Shown: positions 1-6,985 of the stretch, one piece after another
Layout of the letters: each line of letters begins with the position of its first letter
Position numbering within the stretch: the stretch's first letter is position 1
Origin: CBFIJI01 sp965662885
GTDB lineage: Bacteria; Bacteroidota; Bacteroidia; Flavobacteriales; Flavobacteriaceae
DNA: 13,606 nt
Direction of reading: 5' to 3'
NCBI GenBank assembly: GCA_965662885.1
Contig: CBFIJI010000054.1
Span: 1-13,606, forward strand
Notes under the pieces: model-generated
Told to the model about the DNA's origin: nothing
Database searches by the model: none
What the model saw: only the letters and a program-made list of their open reading frames with translations
Position numbers and translations under genes: made by a program

Positions 1-114
1 GCTGAGCGCGAAAGATATAATAAATACATTTTTTCTAGCTCAAGAAGATTGTGTCAGGCTGAATGAGAAAGATATAATAAATACACTTTTTCTAGCTCTA
101 GGGGATTGTGTCAG
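1..114. repeat. Two tandem 57-bp repeat units
   Basis: Positions 1-57 and 58-114 are two copies of the same 57-bp unit, differing at about 7 positions (roughly 88% identical by eye). Each copy starts GCTGA, contains an AT-rich core AAAGATATAATAAATACA, and ends GATTGTGTCAG. A third copy begins at 115 (GCTGAGCGC, identical to the first nine bases of unit 1) but then diverges. The array may continue to the left of the window. I see no ORF or clear hairpin in the unit. It may be an intergenic repeat family; its function is unknown. Confidence 0.85.
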
Positions 115-136
115 GCTGAGCGCAGTCGAAGCCTAG
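108..136. repeat. Probable dispersed intergenic repeat abutting ruvB
   Basis: The stretch GTGTCAGGCTGAGCGCAGTC followed by GAAGCCTAG ends the tandem array. Its ends GGCT and AGCC can pair to give a short imperfect stem. From memory, very similar strings (GCTGAGCGCAGTCGAAG or its complement) recur between genes in many Bacteroidota genomes, but I cannot search for it here. The repeat reaches into ruvB, so the TAG stop codon of ruvB (complement of 133-135) lies inside it. Confidence 0.5.
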
Positions 137-1155
137 AACAATCCCGTCTGCGTATTGCTTTTGGTTTTCCCCAAATGCTTATAAGCCAATTCCGTCACTT
201 CTCTCCCTCTAGGAGTCCGCATGATAAAGCCTTGTTGAATTAAAAAGGGTTCATAAACCTCTTCAATGGTTTCGGCACTCTCTGAAACGGCTGTTGCTAA
301 TGTGGTGATTCCAACGGGGCCACCTTTAAATTTATCAATCAGGGTAGTGAGAATTTTATTATCCATTTCATCCAAACCGTGGGCATCTACATGTAAAGCC
401 TTTAGGGCATATCGTGAAATTTCAATATCAATCTTACCATCGCCTTTAATCTGGGCAAAATCACGAACACGACGCAAGAGTGCATTTGAAATTCGTGGAG
501 TTCCTCGGCTACGCCCTGCAATTTCAATGGCTGCTTCTTGGCTAATGGGCACTTTTAAAATGGCTGCACTTCGCTCAACAATCGTGGAAAGCAATTCTGT
601 TTTATAATATTGTAGTCGACTGTTGATCCCAAACCGAGCTCGCATAGGCGCTGTGAGTAATCCAGATCGAGTCGTCGCACCGATTAAAGTAAAGGGATTT
701 AAATTGATTTGAACTGTTCGTGCATTGGGTCCTGTTTCAATCATGATGTCTATCTTAAAGTCCTCCATGGCTGAATAAAGGTATTCTTCCACAATAGGAC
801 TTAGCCGATGTATTTCATCAATAAACAAGACATCTCTGGGTTGAAGGTTGGTAAGAAGTCCCGCTAGATCGCCTGGTTTATCAAGAACTGGCCCAGAAGT
901 GAGTTTTAAAGAGACGCCCAACTCATTGGCTAAAATGTGGGCTAAGGTTGTTTTTCCTAAACCTGGAGGCCCATGAAAAAGGGAATGATCTAAAGCGTCT
1001 TCACGGAGGTTGGCTGCTTCCACAAAAATACGCAAGTTCTCCAGCACCTGATCTTGACCAGCAAAATCATCAAAGGAAAGCGGGCGCAATGCCTTGTCTA
1101 TCTCTTGTTCGGCAGTGCTTAAATGTTCTCCGGTAGGGTCTAAATTTTCATTCAT
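133..1155 (-). CDS. ruvB: Holliday junction branch migration ATPase RuvB
   Basis: RuvB is the hexameric AAA+ motor that, with RuvA, drives branch migration of Holliday junctions during recombinational repair. The 340 residues match the family's usual length. Visible motifs in order are Walker A GPPGLGKTT (about 62-70), Walker B LFIDEIH (about 110-116), the sensor region GATTRSG (about 159-165), the arginine-finger stretch RARFG (about 172-176) and the C-terminal winged-helix signature TPRGREVT near residue 315. The start MNENLDP is the typical flavobacterial RuvB N-terminus. It is a housekeeping gene with no functional link to the respiratory genes to its right. It lies 39 bp downstream of the regulator on the same strand, so read-through is possible, but it has its own promoter-like sequence. 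Its stop codon falls within a repeat. Confidence 0.97.
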   Translation of the reverse strand: MNENLDPTGEHLSTAEQEIDKALRPLSFDDFAGQDQVLENLRIFVEAANLREDALDHSLFHGPPGLGKTTLAHILANELGVSLKLTSGPVLDKPGDLAGLLTNLQPRDVLFIDEIHRLSPIVEEYLYSAMEDFKIDIMIETGPNARTVQINLNPFTLIGATTRSGLLTAPMRARFGINSRLQYYKTELLSTIVERSAAILKVPISQEAAIEIAGRSRGTPRISNALLRRVRDFAQIKGDGKIDIEISRYALKALHVDAHGLDEMDNKILTTLIDKFKGGPVGITTLATAVSESAETIEEVYEPFLIQQGFIMRTPRGREVTELAYKHLGKTKSNTQTGLF

Positions 1156-1193
1156 CTAAACAAATATAGATGAAATCTTACTTTTGGGTCAAC
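1151..1193 (-). promoter_or_regulatory. Predicted ruvB promoter with inverted repeat
   Basis: On the minus strand, GTTG (1193-1190), 21 nt and TATATTTG (1168-1161) fit the Bacteroidota promoter pattern TTTG-N19-21-TAnnTTTG, with a perfect -7 element. The predicted transcript start falls within a few bases of the ruvB ATG (1155-1153), so the message would be nearly leaderless. Two perfect 8-bp inverted arms, TTCATCTA (1151-1158) and TAGATGAA (1167-1174), separated by 8 nt, cover both the -7 element and the start codon. They could be an operator or a start-site hairpin. The pattern is seen; its activity is inferred. Confidence 0.45.
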
Positions 1194-1194
1194 A

Positions 1195-1872
1195 TTATCG
1201 ATTCAAACCTTTAGTGAGTTGGCGAAGCTTTCCAATATTAAGCAATCGAATCTGTTTTCCTTGCAGTTCGATCCATTTCTCATTTTGAAATAAAGAAAGT
1301 GTTCGGATAAACGATTCTGTTGCCACACCAATAATATTGGCCATGTCTTCTCTACGTAATCTAACATCGATAAATCCCCTAACATCCACCTCAAAATATT
1401 CGGGTAAACTGAGTAATAATTTTGCAGCACGTTGCTGTAAGGACTTTTGCCCTAAATCGAGGATTTTATCGTCGGTTTTTTTAATATAATTACATAAGAG
1501 TTCTAATAAGTAAATAGCTAGTTTGGGTTTACTCTCTACCACACTCAAAAATCGCTGTTTACTTATAAAACATGCATTTATAGGCACAATTGCCACGGCT
1601 TTTAAATTGGTTTTTTCACCGTTTAGGACACTTCGAATACCTAATAAAGTTCCTTTAGAAAGCAATTCAATGATTTGATCTCTGCCATTACTCCCCATTT
1701 TAGAAACTTTACAGGTTCCTTTTCTTATACAATACAAGCCATTAAGCTTTTCTTCCTCTGAAAAAAGAACATCATTTGTGTTAAAATTCACTTTTTTTAA
1801 TTCAATATTTAATCTTAAAGCAGAAAAATCACTATTTGAATTTTGGAATGGACACTGTGGACAGAAGATCAT
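1195..1872 (-). CDS. Crp/FNR-family transcriptional regulator
   Basis: This 225-residue protein has the two-domain Crp/FNR layout: a cyclic-nucleotide-binding-type beta barrel (about 20-125), a dimerisation helix, and a C-terminal winged helix-turn-helix (about 165-200). The recognition segment contains T185-E186-S187-F-I-R190; the E...R pair corresponds to the residues that read TGA/TCA half-sites in CRP and FNR. The segment after GEK at residue 87 lacks the Arg-Ser pair that binds cAMP in CRP, so cAMP is an unlikely ligand. Cysteines are C4-x-x-C7, C48, C54, C101 and C127. C4/C7 resemble the N-terminal pair of FNR and C101 aligns by eye with FNR C122, so an oxygen-labile iron-sulfur cluster is possible but unproven. 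It is transcribed away from ccoI across a 34-bp gap and is the obvious candidate regulator of the cco operon. Confidence 0.88.
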   Translation of the reverse strand: MIFCPQCPFQNSNSDFSALRLNIELKKVNFNTNDVLFSEEEKLNGLYCIRKGTCKVSKMGSNGRDQIIELLSKGTLLGIRSVLNGEKTNLKAVAIVPINACFISKQRFLSVVESKPKLAIYLLELLCNYIKKTDDKILDLGQKSLQQRAAKLLLSLPEYFEVDVRGFIDVRLRREDMANIIGVATESFIRTLSLFQNEKWIELQGKQIRLLNIGKLRQLTKGLNR

Positions 1873-1893
1873 GGCTTAATAGATTTGGCTATA

Positions 1894-1901
1894 TAAAGAT
1901 A
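1894..1901 (-). promoter_or_regulatory. Possible -7 element of the Crp/FNR gene
   Basis: Read on the minus strand this is TATCTTTA, matching TAnnTTTG at all but the last base, about 20 nt upstream of the regulator's ATG. No good TTTG -33 element is seen at the proper distance. The FNR-like box at 1907-1920 lies immediately upstream, so autoregulation is possible. This is weak evidence. Confidence 0.25.
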
Positions 1902-1906
1902 CAAAA

Positions 1907-1950
1907 ATGACTTTTATCATGCTATTTTTAATAAAAGTGGAGGACTTTTG
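1907..1950 (+). promoter_or_regulatory. FNR-like box and -7 element before ccoI
   Basis: ATGACTTTTATCAT (1907-1920) resembles the FNR/CRP-family palindrome TTGAT-N4-ATCAA (TGA and ATCA cores kept). It is identical at 12 of 14 positions to the box at 4351-4364. GACTTTTG (1943-1950) differs from TAnnTTTG at one base and begins 36 nt after the box start, the same spacing as at the second site. That would put the box centre near -41 to -42, as for a class II activator. If real, transcription starts near 1956, after the first two ATGs of the ccoI frame. A competing -7 element, TAGATTTG, lies at 1880-1887 with only a weak -33 partner (TGTG, 1856-1859). Confidence 0.5.
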
Positions 1951-4354
1951 TAAAAAGATTGAATTGAAAAAACAGGCTTGTTGCCATTGTGGTCTTTCCT
2001 TTATTCATCAACCTATAAGGCTTAATTCAAAGTGCTTTTGCTGTGTCGGCTGTAGGACTGTTTACCAACTTTTAGAAGGATTAAATCTTGATGCTTACTA
2101 TTCCATCAACCAGCATCCAGGAAACAAACCCCCACAACAAAAACAGCATTTTGCCTATTTGGATGATGAAGTATATCTTTCTAAACTCATTACTTTTCAA
2201 AAGGGTTCCACAGTACATGTTACACTTAATCTCCCTGCCATTCATTGTAGTGCCTGCATTTGGATTCTTGAACAACTTGACAAATTGATTTTAGGGGTTG
2301 TTGATTCCTCTGTTAATTTTTCAAAAAAAGAGATTTATTTAGTGTTTAATTCTAAACAGGTTTCCCTTAGTAGTATCGCAGAAAAACTCAGCAGTATTGG
2401 ATATCCCCCAAATATCCATTTAGAATCAAGTGCTACACAACCGAACAAGATCAACCGAAGACTCTGGACACAAATTGGTGTTTCAGGCTTTGCCTTTGGT
2501 AACAGTATGTTTCTATCATTACCCCATTATTTTGAACATAACGAGCTCTGGCTGAATCGGCTGCATCCTTTCTTTAGTCTTCTACTGTTCTTAATGAGTA
2601 TTCCTGTAGTATTTTATGCTGCTCAGGATTATTATGTCGCTGCTTGGAGTAGTTTAAAAACAAAAGTCCTGTCTTTAGATGTTCCCATCTCATTGGGGGT
2701 TACGGTACTTTTTTTGAGTAGTTGCCATGCGGTATTCCTAACTGATCAGCTCGGATATTTTGATAGCTTGGCTGGTCTTGTATTTTTCTTGCTCCTTGGA
2801 AAGTTTATTCAAGACCGAACCTATAAAGCCTTTTCTTTTGAACGTGATTATCAATCATTTTTTCCAATTGGGGTGACCCGAATTGATTCAGACAAAAATG
2901 AAAAAGTTATCCTTTTAGAAGATGTAAGAAAAGAGGACAAATTGATCCTAAAAACTTCGGAACTTATTCCAGTGGATGGTCTTTTATTGAGTAAACACAC
3001 TTTTATCGATTATAGTTTTGTGACTGGTGAATCCACTCCAGTTCGAGTTGTTAAAGGAGAAGCCGTTTATGCAGGAGGACGGATTGAAAAGCATTCTTGC
3101 CTTATCATAGCCTCCCATACAATGTTACAATCCAAACTAATCCAACTTTGGAATCAAGAGGCTTTTAGAAAAAAAGAAGAACCCAATTTCCAAGTACTTA
3201 CAAGAAAGGTAAGCCGTTATTTCACTCCTATAATCTTATTCATTGCACTCCTGTCCGCCATATTTTGGTGGACTATTGACCCATCACGAGTACCTTTTAT
3301 CATCGCAGCAGTATTAATTGTTGCTTGCCCCTGTGCCCTTGCGCTCTCAACTCCATTTGTTATGGGGAATATGATCCGTTATTTTGGAAGACTTGGCTTG
3401 TATTTAAAAAACACCCATGTTATCGAACAAATCGACCAAATCAATCATATTGTTTTGGATAAAACGGGAACCCTTACCCAAAGTAGTTCAAAAGAGATTT
3501 CTTTTAAGGGTCGGCCTTTAAGTAAAGAAGAAAAAAACATCTTAGGGGCTGTTTTTTACACCTCAAATCACCCATTAAGCAAATCACTTTTTAAATTTTT
3601 AGCAGTTAAAATTAGTGCTCCCAATTTAGAATACACCCATCACCTTGGTTTTGGCATCACTGCAAACGTTTCTGAAAAAATAGTTAAAGTGGGTGCTGCC
3701 CAATTGATGGATTCAATACCTGATTCTCCCACTACCAATCATTCTGTTGTTCATGTGCAAATAGACCAAGAATACCGCGGTTACTTTACCATTCCACAAT
3801 TGCTTCGCCCAGGAATACACTCTTTTTTGACTTCGATAATAAATTATCCAATCACCCTCCTTTCAGGGGATAACTCCTCCGATCATTCTCGATTAGGTGG
3901 CCTTATGCCCAAGCACACCAACTTCCATTTTAACCAAAACCCTTTTCAAAAAATCAACTATATCCAAAAACTCCAAACCGAAAAAAAACAAGTGATGATG
4001 ATTGGGGATGGACTCAATGATGCTGGAGCCCTTAAACAGGCTGATCTTGGGTTGGCAGTAGCCAATCAAGCACATGCGTTTACACCGGCTTGTGATGCTA
4101 TCCTCAGAGCAGATAAATTGCGTTATTTACATCACTTTATCTGGGCATCAAAAAAAAGTGTCTCTTTAATAAAATGGAGTTTTATAATCTCCTTTTTTTA
4201 TAATTGTATTGGGGTTGGTATTGCAGTAGCTGGCTTACTCAACCCTCTTATTGCCGCCATTTTAATGCCATTAAGTTCTATTAGCGTCGTGGTTTTTGCT
4301 TATTGTTCAACGGCATTGATCAACCGTAAACTTGAAAAAAAAATGGTGAGTTGA
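1907..4354 (+). CDS. ccoI: Copper-translocating P-type ATPase CcoI (FixI-like)
   Basis: This P1B-type ATPase is predicted to move copper across the inner membrane for cbb3 oxidase assembly. From the longest start (815 residues) the N-terminus has a cysteine-rich metal-binding segment (C25-C-H-C28 through the KCFCCVGC motif, resembling the cation-ATPase N-terminal domain PF12156). Next come an HMA-like domain with C114-S-A-C117, TGES (373-376) in the actuator domain, the membrane copper motif C474-P-C476, the phosphorylated D518 in DKTGTLT, an HP motif in SNHPLSK, and GDGLNDAG from residue 700. About eight membrane helices are expected. The start is uncertain: 1907 and 1919 both overlap an FNR-like box and precede its predicted transcript start. 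TTG at 1964 would give an N-terminus MKKQACCHC, close to what I recall of flavobacterial relatives. It is the first gene of the cco operon, 67 bp before ccoS. Confidence 0.95.
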   Translation: MTFIMLFLIKVEDFCKKIELKKQACCHCGLSFIHQPIRLNSKCFCCVGCRTVYQLLEGLNLDAYYSINQHPGNKPPQQKQHFAYLDDEVYLSKLITFQKGSTVHVTLNLPAIHCSACIWILEQLDKLILGVVDSSVNFSKKEIYLVFNSKQVSLSSIAEKLSSIGYPPNIHLESSATQPNKINRRLWTQIGVSGFAFGNSMFLSLPHYFEHNELWLNRLHPFFSLLLFLMSIPVVFYAAQDYYVAAWSSLKTKVLSLDVPISLGVTVLFLSSCHAVFLTDQLGYFDSLAGLVFFLLLGKFIQDRTYKAFSFERDYQSFFPIGVTRIDSDKNEKVILLEDVRKEDKLILKTSELIPVDGLLLSKHTFIDYSFVTGESTPVRVVKGEAVYAGGRIEKHSCLIIASHTMLQSKLIQLWNQEAFRKKEEPNFQVLTRKVSRYFTPIILFIALLSAIFWWTIDPSRVPFIIAAVLIVACPCALALSTPFVMGNMIRYFGRLGLYLKNTHVIEQIDQINHIVLDKTGTLTQSSSKEISFKGRPLSKEEKNILGAVFYTSNHPLSKSLFKFLAVKISAPNLEYTHHLGFGITANVSEKIVKVGAAQLMDSIPDSPTTNHSVVHVQIDQEYRGYFTIPQLLRPGIHSFLTSIINYPITLLSGDNSSDHSRLGGLMPKHTNFHFNQNPFQKINYIQKLQTEKKQVMMIGDGLNDAGALKQADLGLAVANQAHAFTPACDAILRADKLRYLHHFIWASKKSVSLIKWSFIISFFYNCIGVGIAVAGLLNPLIAAILMPLSSISVVVFAYCSTALINRKLEKKMVS
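1910..1938. repeat. 8-bp inverted repeat at the ccoI 5' end
   Basis: ACTTTTAT (1910-1917) and ATAAAAGT (1931-1938) are perfect inverted arms with a 13-nt spacer. The left arm lies inside the FNR-like box. It may be a second operator-type symmetry or chance in AT-rich DNA. It lacks the GC-rich stem and following T-run of a terminator. Confidence 0.35.
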
Positions 4355-4394
4355 CATTTATCATACTTTGAACTAACTACCATCAATAACTTTG
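4351..4394 (+). promoter_or_regulatory. FNR-like box and -7 element before ccoS
   Basis: TTGACATTTATCAT (4351-4364) matches the FNR consensus TTGAT-N4-ATCAA at 8 of 10 defined positions and overlaps the ccoI stop codon (TGA, 4352-4354). A perfect TAnnTTTG element, TAACTTTG, lies at 4387-4394, 36 nt after the box start. This predicts a transcript start near 4400, about 22 nt before the ccoS ATG, with the box centred near -42, the usual class II FNR position. A TTTG at 4367-4370 is only 16 nt from the -7 element, so the bound regulator may substitute for a proper -33 element. It would be an oxygen-responsive internal promoter driving ccoS-ccoNOQPGH. Confidence 0.55.
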
Positions 4395-4421
4395 TTTTCT
4401 GTTTAAGCGTGTACAACAATT

Positions 4422-4583
4422 ATGGAGGTATTATTTCTTCTTTTATCAATCAGTTTTTTAATTGCCCTCTTTTTTTTAATTGCTTTTTTATTTACCATCA
4501 AAAACGGCGCTTATGATGATTTAGACGGACCCTCCGTCCGTATTCTTCAAGATGACACGATAGACAATTCAAAAGTGACATAA
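4422..4583 (+). CDS. ccoS: cbb3 oxidase maturation protein CcoS
   Basis: This 53-residue protein begins MEVLFLLLSISFLIAL and ends at TAA 4581-4583. It has one N-terminal membrane helix (about 3-25), followed by the family's characteristic short tail: KNGAYDD (27-33), then the SVRIL (38-42) and DD (44-45) segment. CcoS is a small inner-membrane protein needed for cofactor insertion (haem b and CuB) into the cbb3 catalytic subunit in other bacteria. It lies 67 bp after ccoI and 23 bp before ccoNO, its normal place. Its length and sequence are typical, so I am confident despite its small size. Confidence 0.92.
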   Translation: MEVLFLLLSISFLIALFFLIAFLFTIKNGAYDDLDGPSVRILQDDTIDNSKVT

Positions 4584-4606
4584 CCTTAATAGATGCCCCC
4601 TTCTTT

Positions 4607-6790
4607 ATGGAAAAACAACTCTTTTATTACGATAACCTAACTGTAAAACGATTTTTATATGCCACCTTAATATGGGGAATTGTAGGGATGCTGGTTGGTT
4701 TACTTCTTTCATTCTTATTTTTATTTCCAAATTTGACAGAAGGTATTTCGTGGCTTAGTTTTGGTCGATTAAGACCTCTTCATACAAATGCAGTGATTTT
4801 TGCTTTTGTTGGGAATGCGCTTTTTGCGGGGGTTTATTATTCACTTCAACGTTTATTAAAAGCACGATTATACAGTAATTTTCTCAGTAATTTCAACTTT
4901 TGGGGATGGCAACTAATTATTGTTTCGGCAGCCATTACACTCCCTTTGGGAATCACTTCCTCTAAAGAGTACGCTGAATTGGAATGGCCCATTGACATTG
5001 CTATTGCATTGGTTTGGGTAGCCTTTGGTGTCAATATGATTGGGACGATTCTTAAACGACGCCAACGCCATTTATACGTAGCCATTTGGTTTTATATCGC
5101 CACTTTTGTTACTGTTGCTGTTTTGCATATTTTCAACAGTCTTGCTCTTCCAGTAGGCTGGTTAAAAAGCTATTCGGTCTATGCAGGTGTTCAAGATGCC
5201 TTGGTACAGTGGTGGTATGGACATAATGCTGTTGCCTTCTTTTTAACCACTCCTTTTTTAGGCTTGATGTACTATTTTGTTCCCAAAGCCGCCAATCGTC
5301 CAATCTACTCCTATCGGCTCTCCATTGTTCACTTTTGGTCCTTGATTTTTATTTATATCTGGGCAGGACCCCACCACTTGCTCTATTCCACCCTACCCGA
5401 TTGGGCTCAAAATCTAGGGGTTGCCTTTTCCATCATGTTAATTGCACCCTCATGGGGCGGGATGATCAATGGATTGCTTACCCTACGGGGCGTTTGGGAT
5501 AAAGTACGTACCGACCCTGTTTTAAAATTTATGGTCGTAGCCATTACTGGTTACGGTATGGCCACCCTAGAAGGACCAATGCTCTCTCTAAAAAACATCA
5601 ATGCCATAGCTCATTTTAGTGATTGGGTCATAGCCCATGTTCATGTAGGTGCGCTTGCTTGGAATGGATTTATGATTTTTGCAGTAGCCTATTGGTTAAT
5701 TCCCAAATTGACCCGTAGCTCCTTATATTCCGTTGGACTTGCCAATGTCCATTTTTGGGTGGGCACCCTTGGTATCATCCTCTACACCATTCCAATGTAT
5801 ATTTCTGGATTCACCCAAGCTTCTATGTGGAAGGAATTTAATCCTGACGGTACTTTGGTGTATGGAAACTTTCTGGAGACCGTCACTCAAATTCTCCCCA
5901 TGTACTGGATGCGTGCTATCGGGGGTACCTTATACATTATTGGTGCATTGGTTATGTTTTACAATATTTTTAAAACCATCCGTGCAGGAAATCCAATTAC
6001 CGATGAAGCAGCAGAAGCCCCTGCATTAGAAAAAATTTCTAAAAGAAGACGTTTAGGAGAAAAGTACCATTCATGGTTGGAACGAAGACCCGTTCAATTA
6101 ACCCTATTGGCAACGGTTACCATACTTATCGGGGGGGTCATTCAAATTGTCCCAACCCTTCTTGTTAAATCCAATATTCCAACCATTAGTTATGTCAACC
6201 CCTATACCCCTTTGGAATTGGAAGGGCGTGATATTTATATTCGTGAAGGATGTGTAAGTTGTCATTCTCAAATGATTCGCCCCTTCAGAAGTGAAGTAGA
6301 ACGCTATGGCCCCCACTCTAAAGCTGGTGAATATGTTTATGAACATCCCTTTTTATGGGGAAGTAAACGCACAGGACCCGATTTACTTCGTGTAGGTCAA
6401 AAATATTCTGACAGCTGGCATCTCAATCATCTCTTTGATCCACAGTCTACTTCTCCTGGTTCGATCATGCCGAGCTATCCGTGGTTAATCACAGATAAAC
6501 TTAATATCGATCAGCTCCGTCAAAAAATGGAGGTCATGGTGTCCTTAGGTGTTCCCTATTCCGAAAAAGAAATCGAGAATGCGATAGAACATCTCAAAAA
6601 ACAAGCAATTGGTATTGAAAACCGTCTTCTTGAAGATCCTAGTTTTGCCGCTTCCTATCAAAGAGAATTTAATCAAATGGGTAGTCAGCCCGATTTTATT
6701 CCTCTCAGAGAGCGTGAAATAATTGCCATGATCGCGTATTTACAACGTTTAGGGACTGACATCTCACTTGCACCAAATTCTGAAAAATAA
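4607..6790 (+). CDS. ccoNO: cbb3 oxidase fused subunit I/II (CcoN-CcoO)
   Basis: This 727-residue fusion joins the haem-copper catalytic subunit CcoN (about 1-460) to the membrane-anchored monohaem cytochrome c CcoO (about 495-727). CcoN ligands are visible: H59 and H346 (low-spin haem b), H344 (haem b3), and H206, H256 and H257 (CuB). Y250 sits where the cross-linked tyrosine of C-family oxidases lies. A basic linker (SKRRRLGEKYHSW) leads to another membrane helix (about 501-523). The CcoO part carries haem motif C549-V-S-C552-H553 and probable axial methionine M621 in SIMPSYPW. It reduces O2 to water with high affinity. CcoN and CcoO are separate proteins in proteobacteria; the fusion is common in Bacteroidota. 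No residue needed for catalysis appears missing. Confidence 0.97.
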   Translation: MEKQLFYYDNLTVKRFLYATLIWGIVGMLVGLLLSFLFLFPNLTEGISWLSFGRLRPLHTNAVIFAFVGNALFAGVYYSLQRLLKARLYSNFLSNFNFWGWQLIIVSAAITLPLGITSSKEYAELEWPIDIAIALVWVAFGVNMIGTILKRRQRHLYVAIWFYIATFVTVAVLHIFNSLALPVGWLKSYSVYAGVQDALVQWWYGHNAVAFFLTTPFLGLMYYFVPKAANRPIYSYRLSIVHFWSLIFIYIWAGPHHLLYSTLPDWAQNLGVAFSIMLIAPSWGGMINGLLTLRGVWDKVRTDPVLKFMVVAITGYGMATLEGPMLSLKNINAIAHFSDWVIAHVHVGALAWNGFMIFAVAYWLIPKLTRSSLYSVGLANVHFWVGTLGIILYTIPMYISGFTQASMWKEFNPDGTLVYGNFLETVTQILPMYWMRAIGGTLYIIGALVMFYNIFKTIRAGNPITDEAAEAPALEKISKRRRLGEKYHSWLERRPVQLTLLATVTILIGGVIQIVPTLLVKSNIPTISYVNPYTPLELEGRDIYIREGCVSCHSQMIRPFRSEVERYGPHSKAGEYVYEHPFLWGSKRTGPDLLRVGQKYSDSWHLNHLFDPQSTSPGSIMPSYPWLITDKLNIDQLRQKMEVMVSLGVPYSEKEIENAIEHLKKQAIGIENRLLEDPSFAASYQREFNQMGSQPDFIPLREREIIAMIAYLQRLGTDISLAPNSEK

Positions 6791-6796
6791 ATTGTC

Positions 6797-6985
6797 ATGT
6801 TAAAATTTGTCAAAGAACACCTTCAAACCATAGATAACATCCAGATTTACCCATTGATTTCATTAGTACTTTTTGTTGTTTTCTTTTTGGTCTTATTTGG
6901 ATGGGTCTTTAGTATGAATAAAAAACACTTAAACAATCTAAAGCAACTCCCGCTTAGCTCACCGCATACCCCAGAAGAACTATGA
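6797..6985 (+). CDS. ccoQ: CcoQ-like small membrane subunit
   Basis: This 62-residue protein has one membrane helix (about 18-40), a short charged N-terminus, and a polar tail. It lies 6 nt after ccoNO, and its stop overlaps the ccoP start in an ATGA junction at 6982-6985, which implies translational coupling. CcoQ/FixQ proteins stabilise the cbb3 complex but are poorly conserved in sequence. The call therefore rests on size, topology and position between ccoNO and ccoP rather than on a motif. Confidence 0.8.
   Translation: MLKFVKEHLQTIDNIQIYPLISLVLFVVFFLVLFGWVFSMNKKHLNNLKQLPLSSPHTPEEL

Noticed and set aside
1..114. CRISPR array
   Set aside because: The units are direct tandem copies of 57 bp that vary throughout, with no constant repeat alternating with unique spacers and no cas genes nearby.
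266..607. 113-codon plus-strand ORF opposite ruvB
   Set aside because: It is antisense to the well-conserved ruvB frame, its product resembles no family I know, and it has no promoter-like sequence of its own. It is a shadow ORF.
1880..1887. TAGATTTG as the main ccoI promoter
   Set aside because: It is a perfect -7 match, but only TGTG stands at the -33 position and it has no relation to the FNR-like box. The spacing shared with the ccoS site favours GACTTTTG at 1943. It is not excluded as an additional promoter.
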